This document shows, one piece after another, positions 40,325 through 49,762 of a stretch of 64,000 nt of DNA (its first letter is position 1; every line of letters starts with the position of its first letter). The notes under the pieces were generated by a model, which saw only the letters and a list, made by a program, of their open reading frames with translations, was not told the DNA's origin and ran no database searches. The DNA comes from Thalassobius sp002708925 (GTDB taxonomy: Bacteria > Pseudomonadota > Alphaproteobacteria > Rhodobacterales > Rhodobacteraceae), in contig NZ_JBNAGJ010000012.1 of NCBI RefSeq assembly GCF_049803795.1, positions 16,326 to 80,325 of the forward strand. The letters run 5' to 3'. A program made the translations under genes and the position numbers.

Positions 40325-41779
40325 ATGAAAGAAATGAATTATCCGACCATCCAGCACCTCATCGGACGGGACTGGATCGCTTCTCCCACGCCGGAGGATC
40401 GTGCAGTCATAAACCCTGCAAACGGGCAAACTATCGGACAGATTCCGCAGGCTAGCGCCGCAGATCTGGACCATGCGGTTCACTCGGCCGAATCAGCTTT
40501 TCGCCGATGGAAAAACAGCTCTCCCATGGAACGAAGTGCAATTTTGCGACGGTTTGCCGACCTGCTGCGCCAAAATGACAGACTGATCGCTGGCTGGATC
40601 ACTCTCGATGAAGGCAAGCCGCTGGCTGAGGCCTTGGCTGAGGTCCGCGCCTCAGCTGACCACGTCGACTGGCACGCCGAGGAATGTCGGCGCATTTATG
40701 GGCGCATCATTCCATCGCGCAGCCCGGGGGTACAGCAGCTTGTCGTGCGCGAACCGATAGGCGTCTGCCTTGCCATCACGCCTTGGAATTTTCCGCTGAG
40801 CCAAGCGGTACGCAAGGTCGCGGCGGCGCTTGCGTCAGGTTGCACGATGATCTTGAAAGCCCCGGCAGAGGCTCCGGCGGGCTGCATGGCAATTGCGCGC
40901 TATCTGCTGGATGCAGGCTTGCCCGAAGGCTGTCTGAACCTTGTCTGGGGTAATGCGGCCTTCATTTCGGAAACTCTTATTGCGCGCCCCGAGGTGCGCA
41001 AGATCACCTTCACCGGTTCGGTCGAGGTGGGCAAGCATCTGGCAGAATTGGCTGGCCGCCACATGAAGCGGGCGACGATGGAACTCGGCGGTCACGCGCC
41101 CGTATTGGTGTTCGACGACGCCGATGCCACGGCCGCGGCGCGCGCCTTGGCGGGCAACAAGCTGCGCAATGCAGGCCAGGTGTGCATCGCCCCAACCCGG
41201 TTTTACGTACAACAAGGCATCTACGACCGATTTCTGTCCGAGCTAGTTTCAGCATTTGAGAGCGTAAAGGTGGGCGATGGTTTAACCGAGGGCACACAGA
41301 TGGGGCCATTGTGTCATCGCGGACGCGTGAATGCGATGGAAAAGCTCGTCGAGGATGCCCGCGAAAACGGCGCACGGGTGTTGACGGGAGGCAAAAGGCT
41401 TGGAAATCATGGTAACTTCTATGCCCCGACAATCGTCGATACGCCCAACGACGACATTGACTTGATGCGCGAAGAACCCTTCGGCCCGATTGCTGTCGTC
41501 TCGTCTTTTCGTGACATAGAGGACGGACTGTCGCGGGCCAACGGGCTACCCTTCGGGCTGGCGTCCTATGTCTTTACCAATTCGTTAGAGCGTGCAGATA
41601 AAGCAGCTGCGGGTTTGCAGGCAGGTATGGTAAGCATCAACCAGTTCGGCCTCGCTCTGCCCGAGACTCCGTTTGGAGGCGTGAGAGACAGCGGCTATGG
41701 GACTGAAGGCGGGACGGAAACCTTCGAAGGCTATCTCATTACCAAATTTATCTCGCGCAATCGCGCGCCAGTGCTGTGA
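40325..41779 (+). CDS. NAD(P)-dependent aldehyde dehydrogenase, candidate 6-oxohexanoate dehydrogenase
   Basis: The 484-residue protein is a succinate-semialdehyde dehydrogenase-type ALDH. Catalytic residues are visible: Asn155 in TPWNFP, Glu253 in MELGGHAP and Cys287 in NAGQVCIAP. The GabD-like subfamily prefers omega-carboxylated aldehydes, which fits conversion of 6-oxohexanoate to adipate (the ChnE step); succinate semialdehyde is the alternative substrate. I place the start at ATG 40325 after GCGAGGG, since the upstream in-frame extension runs through the operator. The hydratase/dehydrogenase gene follows within a few bases. Confidence 0.9.
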   Translation: MKEMNYPTIQHLIGRDWIASPTPEDRAVINPANGQTIGQIPQASAADLDHAVHSAESAFRRWKNSSPMERSAILRRFADLLRQNDRLIAGWITLDEGKPLAEALAEVRASADHVDWHAEECRRIYGRIIPSRSPGVQQLVVREPIGVCLAITPWNFPLSQAVRKVAAALASGCTMILKAPAEAPAGCMAIARYLLDAGLPEGCLNLVWGNAAFISETLIARPEVRKITFTGSVEVGKHLAELAGRHMKRATMELGGHAPVLVFDDADATAAARALAGNKLRNAGQVCIAPTRFYVQQGIYDRFLSELVSAFESVKVGDGLTEGTQMGPLCHRGRVNAMEKLVEDARENGARVLTGGKRLGNHGNFYAPTIVDTPNDDIDLMREEPFGPIAVVSSFRDIEDGLSRANGLPFGLASYVFTNSLERADKAAAGLQAGMVSINQFGLALPETPFGGVRDSGYGTEGGTETFEGYLITKFISRNRAPVL

Positions 41780-41787
41780 GGATGCCC

Positions 41788-43827
41788 ATGCCTGTTGAAT
41801 TAAGCTTCTCAAATGACGCAGCAATTCTGACCATAGACAATTCGCCGCTTAACCTAATCAACGCGGAGGTTCGGGCTGGAATACAACACTGTATCTTCAA
41901 AGTCCTCGAAACTGGGGCTACCAGGCTGATTATCACCGGCACAGGAACGACCTTCGTCGCGGGCGCGGATGCGAAGGAATTCGGTAAGTTGCCTGTTGAT
42001 CCACAACTAAATGATGTGCTGATGCAACTTGCACACCTCCCGATTCCTACTATCGCAGCAATCAACGGGGCTGCGCTTGGTGGGGGACTAGAGATTGCTC
42101 TGGCTTGCTGCTATCGCATCGCCTCAACTTCTGCCAAACTGGGCTTGCCAGAGGTAAACTTGGGGATCGTGCCTGGCGCAGGGGGAACCCAAAGACTGCC
42201 GCGACTTATCGGTATTGAAGCTGCGCTTGACATGATTGTCACCGGGAAGGCTGTTTCCGCCGAGCAGGCACTGAAAATGGGACTGATCCAGCTGCTAGCC
42301 GATGACCCGCTTGGCGCGGCCATAGCTCTCGATGACGATGTACTTGAGGCGGCACAGGCACCCGACAATCTTCCTTCACCAAAGCCAAACCACGTCGCAG
42401 CGGAAGTCGCCCGAGCGCATGTAGCGCGGCGTATGCCTGGCCAGAATGCCCCGCAGGTTGCGGTGAACCTAGTCGCGACCAGTGCGACGACGCCGCTGCA
42501 CGACGCACTAGCCAGCGAGCGCTCTGCGTTTTTGGACCTTCGTACCTCGGATCAGGCGCGGGCCCTTAGGCACGTTTTCTTCACCGAGCGTACCGCAACC
42601 AACAAGGGGCGCGCCTACCCCCGACCTTCCCGAGATGCTGAAACCGCCATCGTGGTCGGTGGTGGCAATATGGGCGCAGCTATTGCGTACACGCTGGCGA
42701 CCGCAGGGATCTCGGTGACTGTCGTCGAACGTAGTGCCTCGTCCGCCGAGTGGGCCAGTAAAAACCTGCAAAAGCTGATTGATCAGGGTATCAGTCGCGG
42801 TATTCTGTCCGTCGATGCGGCAAAGACGGTTGAAGACCGGCTGGTTACGGTCTCAGGCTATGACGCTCTGCCACCAACCGATCTAGCAATCGAGGCGGCC
42901 TTCGAGGATTTTGCGGTTAAGACCGCGATCCTGACCGAACTCGAAGGCGCACTGCCACCCGAGACCATCATTGCCACAAACACATCCTATCTCGATGTAA
43001 ATCGGCTCTCTGATGGGTTGAAACACCCGGCACGCTTTGTAGGGATGCATTTCTTCAGTCCTGCGCATATTATGAAACTTCTGGAAGTCGTCAGGAGCGA
43101 CCGAACGTCAGACGGAACATTAGGTGCAGCACTTGTGCTGGCGCACAGGCTTGGTAAAATCCCGGTACTGTCTGGTGTTTGCGATGGCTTCATCGGAAAC
43201 CGAATTTTGTCGAGCTACCGTCGCGCCGCTAATCGCCTTCTGGTGGAGGGGGCTAATGTCGACGAGATCGACGCGGCTATGCGCGGATTCGGTATGGCGA
43301 TGGGTCCATATGCTGCACAGGACATGTCGGGGCTGGACATCGCCTACGCGAATATCCGTCGCAAGGCAGTTGCCGAAGGGAACTGCTGTGGTCACGTGCC
43401 CTTGGTCGAGCGGCTGGTCGAAAAGCACAAACGCCTAGGACGCAAATCGGGCGCCGGATGGTACGACTATGGGCCAGACGGCAAACCCTCACATTCGGAG
43501 CTGGTCGCTAGCGAAATACTCCGTGTCTCAGAAGAAATGAACTTCACTCGCCGCGAGTTCTCAGCTGACGAAATCGTAGAAAGGCTCTTGCTCACAATGG
43601 TGGCGGAAGCCTGCGATATCCTTGACGAAGGCGTAGCAGAAAAACCGCAAGACATCGACCTAGTAATGATTCACGGCTACGGATTTCCCCGCTGGCGGGG
43701 AGGCCTGATGCACCACGCCAAAAATATCGGCAAGGATCGGTTGACCGCGCTGTTTAGCGCGCTTGTCAAAGAGGACCCTTGCGACTGGAGGGTGCCTCGT
43801 TATTTAGAAAGGGTTTTCGCGACCTGA
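41788..43827 (+). CDS. Fused enoyl-CoA hydratase/3-hydroxyacyl-CoA dehydrogenase
   Basis: The 679-residue protein joins an N-terminal crotonase domain (AALGGGLEIALACCYRIAS near 95-115, then LGIVPGAGGTQRLPRL) to a 3-hydroxyacyl-CoA dehydrogenase. The dehydrogenase part has the NAD motif VVGGGNMGAAIAYTLA from about 289 and the C-terminal GFIGNRILSSYRRAANRLL. This is the FadJ/peroxisomal bifunctional layout and would hydrate 2,3-dehydroadipyl-CoA and oxidise the product to 3-oxoadipyl-CoA. GAGG sits 6 bases before ATG 41788; in-frame codons at 41776 and 41782 are alternatives. The last codons and stop lie where an IS5 remnant begins, so the native C-terminus may have been slightly altered. Confidence 0.92.
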   Translation: MPVELSFSNDAAILTIDNSPLNLINAEVRAGIQHCIFKVLETGATRLIITGTGTTFVAGADAKEFGKLPVDPQLNDVLMQLAHLPIPTIAAINGAALGGGLEIALACCYRIASTSAKLGLPEVNLGIVPGAGGTQRLPRLIGIEAALDMIVTGKAVSAEQALKMGLIQLLADDPLGAAIALDDDVLEAAQAPDNLPSPKPNHVAAEVARAHVARRMPGQNAPQVAVNLVATSATTPLHDALASERSAFLDLRTSDQARALRHVFFTERTATNKGRAYPRPSRDAETAIVVGGGNMGAAIAYTLATAGISVTVVERSASSAEWASKNLQKLIDQGISRGILSVDAAKTVEDRLVTVSGYDALPPTDLAIEAAFEDFAVKTAILTELEGALPPETIIATNTSYLDVNRLSDGLKHPARFVGMHFFSPAHIMKLLEVVRSDRTSDGTLGAALVLAHRLGKIPVLSGVCDGFIGNRILSSYRRAANRLLVEGANVDEIDAAMRGFGMAMGPYAAQDMSGLDIAYANIRRKAVAEGNCCGHVPLVERLVEKHKRLGRKSGAGWYDYGPDGKPSHSELVASEILRVSEEMNFTRREFSADEIVERLLLTMVAEACDILDEGVAEKPQDIDLVMIHGYGFPRWRGGLMHHAKNIGKDRLTALFSALVKEDPCDWRVPRYLERVFAT

Positions 43828-44563
43828 CGGTCAAAGTCCCGCGCCATAAGGCGCTGCCCCAGCAACTTAACACAGTGCATCTTCGTCTCGACGCGGCTTA
43901 GGCGGTGATGGTCTTCCAAGACTTTGCGTTCTTACCTGGTGGGATAACGGCGTGGACGCCACGGTCCGCAATCGCGTCCTGGCATTTTCGTGTGTCATAC
44001 GCACCGTCAGCCGTGACACTGCTGGTCTGCCGGGATCTGTTCAAGAAGGTTGGGTAACACTGGAGCGTCACCGATGTGGCTCCCGGTGATCTGAACAGCG
44101 CGCACTTCCAACGTTTGCTCGTCGATCCCGAGGTGGATCTTGCGCCAGACCCGTCGCTTGGGGCCGCCATGCTTGCGGGCATGCCACTCACCTTCAAGCT
44201 TGATCCCCGTGCTGTCCACCAACAAGTGCAACGGCCCTTTGGAGCCGCGATACGGGATGTTCACGGCCAGGGTCTTCTGGCGCCGGGACAGGGTGCTGAA
44301 GTCGAGCACCGTCCAGTCGAGACCGATCAGCCGCAACAGGCTCTCGACGAACCCGGTCGCCTGTCGCAAGGCCATGCCGAACAGGACCTTCATCGAAAGA
44401 CAGGTCTGGGTCGCGGCGTCGCTGTAACTCTTCTGCCTGTCGGCACGGCCTCCCAGCTCATCTCGGGGTCAAACCAGATCGTCAGCGAGCCACGGCGCTT
44501 GAGCGCTTCGTTATAAGCGGGCCAGTTCATGGTCTTGTATGTCGGGGTTGTCGGTCTGCTCAT
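43818..44563 (-). pseudogene. IS5-family transposase remnant
   Basis: Reading leftward from ATG 44563 the frame begins MSRPTTPTYKTMNWPAYNEA, the usual N-terminus of an IS5-family transposase of alphaproteobacteria. It is broken at least three times. A short deletion near 44440 shifts frame before KSYSDAA. The second segment (MKVLFGMALRQATGFVESLL to QIPADQQ) is shifted again near 44040. After KNAKSWKTITA near 43910 an internal deletion removes part of the C-terminus, though a HRLSRVETKMHC-VKLLGQRLMARDF-like tail can still be read. The left boundary abuts the fadJ-like stop codon. The element is inactive. Confidence 0.88.
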
Positions 44564-44887
44564 GCACCTCAGCTACCACGCTGGATTCATAAGATGAGTC
44601 CGACACGGGATTTGTGCATGCATGCCCCCATTGGTGCAAGTGATTTTTTGAACGGCGCGAGCGTGTGATCGGGTGCGGTCATGTATCAGGCCTCTGTGTG
44701 CGGCGCTGATGTAACCGCGGGCCGGTATGGCGATGCGCGGACCAGAGGCATATCAACAAACCGAGCTCGGTGGCTCCTGCACAAATGCTGCTTTCTCTGA
44801 CCCGGATCTGATCGATCCTTTGCCCTTACTTTTCAGTGACCTCCTCACACTCCCAACTTACCGGGACGTCGTGGCATGCCGTCTTCG
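44564..44887. other. Spacer between two IS remnants
   Basis: The first bases (about 44564-44605) are probably the outer end of the IS5-family element, including a possible terminal repeat around GGATTCATAAGATGAGTCC. The rest contains only a 63-residue open frame (44727-44918) that runs into the IS110 remnant and has no family similarity. No intact gene is seen. Confidence 0.5.
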
Positions 44888-45915
44888 CTATGCCATCGCC
44901 GCCACCGGATTCCGGTAATCCTCTTGTTTCATTATGATGGCCCAGAGGCCACGCGCCATCTTGTTGGCCAGCGCAATCGCGGCGACCCATGCGCGGCTTG
45001 CGGGTTAGTAGGCGTTTCAGCCAGCCATTATTCGGTGTGTCAAACCGCTCGACAGCCTGGAGGACAGCCATAGCGCCAGAGACCAAGAGTGTCCGGAGTC
45101 GCGCTGTCGCATCTTCGAGGTCTTCCCGAGCCGGGCTTTGCCGCCCGTCGAGTGCTGCTTCGGCACAAGCCCAAGCCAGGCGGCAAAATCGCACCCGCGC
45201 CGGAAGGTGGCCAGGTCACGGGCAAATGTCTCGATCGCAAGCGCCGTGACAGGAACCACGCCCGGCATGGTTTGTGTTCGGCGCACCAAGTCGGCTTTCT
45301 TGGCGGCACATCGCATCTTCGCGTCAAGCTCTGCAACACGCGTATTCAGCCCCTCAATCTGCCCCAGATACATCCGGCCGAGGTCACGAACCTCAGCATG
45401 CAGCGCGGTGTCATCACCTGCGATTGCGTCCGCGAGTCGCTTGAGATGGGCAGGCCCGCGGGCCGCGACCAATCCGTGTTCGGCGAGGTGGCCGCGTAAA
45501 GCGTTGATCATCTGGGGGCGCTGGCCGACAAACATCTGCCGCGTGCGAAACAGCATGGCACGGGCCTGCTGATCTTCCGTCTTCACTGCGAAAAAGCGCA
45601 TGGTTGGACGCAATGCAGCCTCCAAGATGGCCTCTGCATCGGTCGCATCATTCTTCTGGCGTTTGACGAACGGCTTCACATAGACCGGCGGTATCAACCG
45701 CACGTCGCACCCCAGCTTCTCAAATTCGCGGCCCCAGCCATACGCCGTGGCCACGCCTCCATGGCGATCATGCATTTGGGTTGCTGTGCCACGAACGCGA
45801 GAAACTGGCCTCGTGAAAGCTTTTTGCGAAACGCGACTGACCCATCATTGTACGCACCATGCAACTGGATAACGCGCTTTGCCAAGTCGACACCGATAAT
45901 TTTAATTTCGGACAT
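44888..45915 (-). pseudogene. IS110-family transposase, frameshifted
   Basis: The N-terminal frame from ATG 45915 (MSEIKIIGVDLAKRVIQLHG) shows the first Asp of the DEDD catalytic domain. Near 45748 a single-base deletion after MIAMEA shifts the frame. The main body then reads GREFEKLGCDVRLIPPVYVK to AAWLGLVPKQHSTGGKARLG, including the transposase_20 region. A second single-base deletion near 45103 (after QRD) shifts to the frame ending with RTLLVSGAM and the expected NPVAAMA-like C-terminus at 44888. Two independent frameshifts make it inactive. IS110 elements lack clear terminal repeats, so the element boundaries are not defined here. Confidence 0.9.
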
Positions 45916-46202
45916 AGATGCTCCTTCCTTCTGTGATGGCTTTTAACGCTCATCATAGTGGCACATTGCGATGCCGTCGGGAGGGGGTATCCACGCCATC
46001 AACAGAGCCTAGTAACGGGCATATCTGCCTCACGACAGGCTGAGCACGATCATACTATTTCCAAAGCAGGATTGTTCAATACATGGCGCATTTTTCGCCC
46101 TTACTCTGAGATAATTGGCGTATGCCGTTGACCGTTTGACGTCTTCGAGATTGGCGACGTCAGTTGGTGGCTTTGCCAAATGTTATGCTTGGGAGGATAA
46201 AC

Positions 46203-47105
46203 ATGGAAATCAGTAGAGAAGCGGATACGCTGCGGGCGCTTTATCAGAATTGGACCGATCAGATGGTCGAGAACCCAGACCTGACGATCGCGAACCTGCG
46301 CAGCATGTTCGATGAATGGGGGCAGCCCGCACTAGAGCCGGAAAACGTTAGCTACAAAAGCGATCATGTCGGAGGAGTTGAGGCTATCTGGGCCCTACCA
46401 GCCGGGGCAGATACCTCGCGTGTAATTGTTTACACTCATGGTGGCGGCTTTGCCGTCGGCTCAGCCGATAGTCATCGAAAAATGGCAGGGCACCTCGCTA
46501 AGGTGCTTGGGGTTACGTCGGTGATCCTGCACTATCGGCGCGCACCCGAGCACCCATTTCCGGCGCAGATCGAAGATGCAGTAGCCGCATACAAAGCGCT
46601 GCTGGATAAGGGTTTCAAGGCAAGAAATATTCTGACGGCTGGCGACAGTGCTGGCGGCAATCTTGCCATCGCCAGCGTGCTGAAGTTACGCGAACTTGGG
46701 TTGCCACTGCCCGGAGCGGTCATCGCCTATTCGCCCTGGCTCGACATGGCGATGCGCGGGGAAACACTGGAAACCAACGCGGAAACCGATGCGCTAGTCG
46801 GCAAACCGATCCTCGAAGCGATGGCGGGGATGTTCCTCGGTGAAGGCACGGATCCGCTTAATCCGTTGGCCAACCCGCTGGAGAACGATTTCACCGGTTA
46901 CCCGCCGCTCTATATCAATGCCGGAGGGGCCGAGACGCTTAAGAGCGATGCCGAACGGTTGCACGAAAAGGCCAAGGCACAGGGCGTAAACGTGACCCTG
47001 TCTATCGTCGAAGGCATGCAGCATGTCTTTCCCGCGCTTTCGGGACGCGCGCCCGAGGCAAACGAGGAACTTGGTCGCATCGCCGCATGGTATCGGGCCC
47101 TCTGA
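46203..47105 (+). CDS. chnC: HSL-family alpha/beta hydrolase, candidate caprolactone hydrolase
   Basis: The 300-residue esterase has the oxyanion-hole motif HGGGF at 79-83, the nucleophile motif GDSAGG at 147-152 with Ser149, and a C-terminal GMQHVFP with the catalytic His, all typical of hormone-sensitive-lipase-family esterases. It precedes the cyclohexanone monooxygenase gene, and ChnC of Acinetobacter is a hydrolase of this type that opens epsilon-caprolactone to 6-hydroxyhexanoate. ATG 46203 follows GGGAGGA with a normal spacer, so the longer upstream frame is dropped. It is the first gene of the right-hand catabolic operon, just after the IS remnants. Confidence 0.88.
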   Translation: MEISREADTLRALYQNWTDQMVENPDLTIANLRSMFDEWGQPALEPENVSYKSDHVGGVEAIWALPAGADTSRVIVYTHGGGFAVGSADSHRKMAGHLAKVLGVTSVILHYRRAPEHPFPAQIEDAVAAYKALLDKGFKARNILTAGDSAGGNLAIASVLKLRELGLPLPGAVIAYSPWLDMAMRGETLETNAETDALVGKPILEAMAGMFLGEGTDPLNPLANPLENDFTGYPPLYINAGGAETLKSDAERLHEKAKAQGVNVTLSIVEGMQHVFPALSGRAPEANEELGRIAAWYRAL

Positions 47106-47220
47106 GACCTGTACTCGCACTGCATTGCGGTGCGGTGCGAGACAAACCCCTACGAAACATTCATCTAGCATCTCACCCGCAATCTGCGGGGCGGAGCGGT
47201 CTTACTCTGGGAGGAGTGAT

Positions 47221-48858
47221 ATGAACATTCAGACTGAGAATACTAAAACGGTCGGAGCGGATTTTGACGCAGTCGTCATTGGCGCGGGCTTCGGCGGGCT
47301 TTACGCTGTCCACAAACTTCGCAACGAGCAGGGACTGAACGTCCGGGGCTATGACAGCGCCAGTGACGTTGGCGGCACCTGGTGGTGGAACCGATATCCC
47401 GGTGCGCTGTCAGACACGGAAAGCTATGTCTATCGCTATTCTTTTGACAAAGAGTTGCTTCGAAAAGGCCGCTGGAAAACCCGGTATCTGACCCAGCCCG
47501 AGATCCTCGAATACATGAACGAGGTAGCGGATCATCTCGATCTTCGACGCAGCTACAAGTTCGACACCAAAGTGGATGGCGCGCACTATAATGAAAAAAC
47601 CGGTCTCTGGAACGTGATCACTGATAGTGGTGAGACAGTTACCGCAAAATACCTTGTCACTGGCCTCGGTCTCTTGTCCGCAACGAATGTTCCAAAATTC
47701 AAGGGCATCGATGATTTCAAAGGCCGTATCTTACACACAGGTGCCTGGCCCGAGGGAGTGGACTTGAGCAACAAACGCGTGGGCATTATCGGCACCGGCT
47801 CGACGGGTGTTCAGGTTATCACTGCAACGGCACCAATTGCAAAACACCTGACTGTTTTTCAGCGCTCTGCACAATATGTCGTGCCGATTGGGAACACCCC
47901 GCAAGACGATGCTACCATCGCCGAGCAAAAGGCGAACTACGATAATATCTGGAATCAAGTGAAGAATTCTGTTGTGGCCTTCGGCTTCGAAGAAAGCGCC
48001 GAACCCGCCGAAACCGCCTCGCCCGAGGAACGGGAGCGGGTCTTCGAAGCCGCCTGGCAGCGCGGCGGTGGTTTCTATTTCATGTTTGGCACCTTTTGCG
48101 ATATTGCGACCAGCCAAGTGGCCAATGATGCGGCCGCTGACTTCATCAAGGGCAAGATCAAGCAAATCGTGAAGGACCCCAAGGTCGCAGAGAAACTGAC
48201 GCCGAAGGACCTTTACGCCAAGCGCCCGCTTTGCGGAAACAACTATTACGAGGTCTACAACCGAGACAACGTGACCCTCGCCGACGTGAAGGCCGATCCG
48301 ATCGCAGAGTTCACTCCGAACGGCATTCGTCTCGAAAGCGGCGAGGAGCATGAGCTTGACATCGTAATCTTTGCCACTGGTTTCGATGCGGTCGACGGCA
48401 ATTACGTCAAAATGGACCTCCGCGGACGCGGAGGCGTGACCATGCGCGACACTTGGAAGGAAGGCCCACTCGGTTACCTCGGCATGATGGAGGTAGACTT
48501 CCCTAACTTCTTCATGATCCTTGGCCCTAATGGCCCCTTCACTAACCTGCCCCCCAGCATTGAGACGCAAGTTGAATGGATCGCTGACACGATTTGCGCA
48601 ATGGAAGAAGAGGGGGTTCAAAGTGTGGAGCCAACCGTGGAGGCGCGCGACGCTTGGGTTGGCACCTGCCGTGAAATCGCCGACATGACACTCTTCCCCA
48701 AAGCTGAAAGCTGGATCTTCGGCGCAAATATCCCCGGAAAGAAGAATGCGGTGATGTTCTACATGGCCGGGATTGGCAATTATCGCAATGCCATTAGTGC
48801 GGTTAAGGAGGAAGGTTATACATCCCTGATCCGCGACCGCACTGCCGAGAAGGTGTAA
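47221..48858 (+). CDS. chnB: Cyclohexanone monooxygenase (type I Baeyer-Villiger)
   Basis: The 545-residue protein has two Rossmann motifs, GAGFGG at 21-26 for FAD and GTGSTG at 191-196 for NADPH. Between them is the type I Baeyer-Villiger fingerprint FKGRILHTGAWP at 166-177 (F-x-G-x-x-x-H-x-x-x-W-P). The active-site Arg is in YAKRPLC (Arg335). Long stretches are near-identical to Acinetobacter cyclohexanone monooxygenase as I recall it (RYPGALSDTES, IGTGSTGVQVIT, FQRSAQY, LGPNGPFTNLPPSIE, WIFGANIPGKKN), and the length is almost the same. It inserts oxygen into cyclohexanone to give epsilon-caprolactone. ATG 47221 follows GGGAGGAG. Cyclopentanone activity is possible. Confidence 0.95.
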   Translation: MNIQTENTKTVGADFDAVVIGAGFGGLYAVHKLRNEQGLNVRGYDSASDVGGTWWWNRYPGALSDTESYVYRYSFDKELLRKGRWKTRYLTQPEILEYMNEVADHLDLRRSYKFDTKVDGAHYNEKTGLWNVITDSGETVTAKYLVTGLGLLSATNVPKFKGIDDFKGRILHTGAWPEGVDLSNKRVGIIGTGSTGVQVITATAPIAKHLTVFQRSAQYVVPIGNTPQDDATIAEQKANYDNIWNQVKNSVVAFGFEESAEPAETASPEERERVFEAAWQRGGGFYFMFGTFCDIATSQVANDAAADFIKGKIKQIVKDPKVAEKLTPKDLYAKRPLCGNNYYEVYNRDNVTLADVKADPIAEFTPNGIRLESGEEHELDIVIFATGFDAVDGNYVKMDLRGRGGVTMRDTWKEGPLGYLGMMEVDFPNFFMILGPNGPFTNLPPSIETQVEWIADTICAMEEEGVQSVEPTVEARDAWVGTCREIADMTLFPKAESWIFGANIPGKKNAVMFYMAGIGNYRNAISAVKEEGYTSLIRDRTAEKV

Positions 48859-48930
48859 AGAATTCCGTCGGGCATTAAGAAAACCCGGCGGAAACAATTA
48901 AATTTGTTCATGAACACTCAGGAGAGAACT

Positions 48931-49686
48931 ATGGGACGGGTATCCGGAAAAGTCGCACTGGTAACAGGTGGCGCCATGGGCATGGGAAAAGCCCATTGTG
49001 AAACGCTGGCACGTGAAGGCGCGCATGTATTTGTAACCGACCGTGATACGGAAGCGGGTGAAAGCGTAGTAAAAGGTATCATTGGAGCCGGAGGGAAGGC
49101 GGAATTCATTCAGCATGACGTGACGCTTGAAGAAGATTGGAAGAATGTCATCTCCACGGTGCAATCAAGTGCTGGTCGACTTGATGTGCTAGTGAACAAC
49201 GCTGGCATTCTCATTCTGAAGCCGCTCCACGAAACCTCGCCTGACGAATTTGACATGACGATCAACGTCAATGTACGCGGTGTTTATCTCGGTATCCGAG
49301 CCGCGGTTCCATTGATGAAAGAGACCGAAAAAGCATCAATTATCAATATTTCTTCAATCTATGGGATTGTTGGTGCCGCTTCGGCGGGAGCCTACATTGG
49401 ATCCAAAGGCGCCGTACGGATGTTGACCAAATCCTGCGCAGTCGACCTGGCCGAAAGTGGCATACGTGTCAATTCGATCCATCCCGGTGTCATCGATACT
49501 CCCATGACAAAAGATCTGCTACACGCCGACGAAGAGACCCGGCAGGCAATTCTGGGGGCCACGCTGCTCAAGCGGCCAAGCAAACCTGAAGAGGTTTCGA
49601 ATGCGGTCCTGTTCCTCGCATCGGATGAGTCATCGTTCGTTCACGGAGCAGAGATTGTAGTAGATGGCGGTTATACTGCGAATTGA
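48931..49686 (+). CDS. chnA: SDR-family dehydrogenase, candidate cyclohexanol dehydrogenase
   Basis: The 251-residue classical short-chain dehydrogenase has the cofactor motif TGGAMGMG at 12-19, NNAG at 89-92, the catalytic Ser in NISSIYG and the Tyr155-x3-Lys159 pair in AYIGSKG. PGVIDTPMTKDL near 180 and the C-terminal VVDGGYTA are standard. Directly downstream of chnB, oxidation of cyclohexanol to cyclohexanone is the natural role, matching ChnA. The acidic residue after the second strand (VTDRD) suggests NAD over NADP. ATG 48931 with AGGAGA 5 bases upstream is preferred to the earlier in-frame codons. Confidence 0.9.
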   Translation: MGRVSGKVALVTGGAMGMGKAHCETLAREGAHVFVTDRDTEAGESVVKGIIGAGGKAEFIQHDVTLEEDWKNVISTVQSSAGRLDVLVNNAGILILKPLHETSPDEFDMTINVNVRGVYLGIRAAVPLMKETEKASIINISSIYGIVGAASAGAYIGSKGAVRMLTKSCAVDLAESGIRVNSIHPGVIDTPMTKDLLHADEETRQAILGATLLKRPSKPEEVSNAVLFLASDESSFVHGAEIVVDGGYTAN

Positions 49687-49701
49687 CAGAGACACATCCC
49701 A

Positions 49702-49730
49702 AGTAACGGCCTGGAACCCGGGCCGTTACT
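49702..49730 (+). terminator. Hairpin between chnA and etfB
   Basis: AGTAACGGCC and GGCCGTTACT pair perfectly over 10 bases around a 9-base loop, 15 bases after the chnA stop. It lacks a T-run, so it may be a weak terminator or a processing site dividing expression of the chn genes from the ETF genes. Confidence 0.6.
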
Positions 49731-49762
49731 GCCATTGCAAATTTCCAAGACGATAAACGCCA

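Noticed and set aside
47221..48858. Aromatic or steroid monooxygenase rather than cyclohexanone monooxygenase
   Set aside because: Length, the conserved active-site blocks and the chnC/chnA neighbours match the cyclohexanone monooxygenase group; the larger steroid-type enzymes have longer N-termini.
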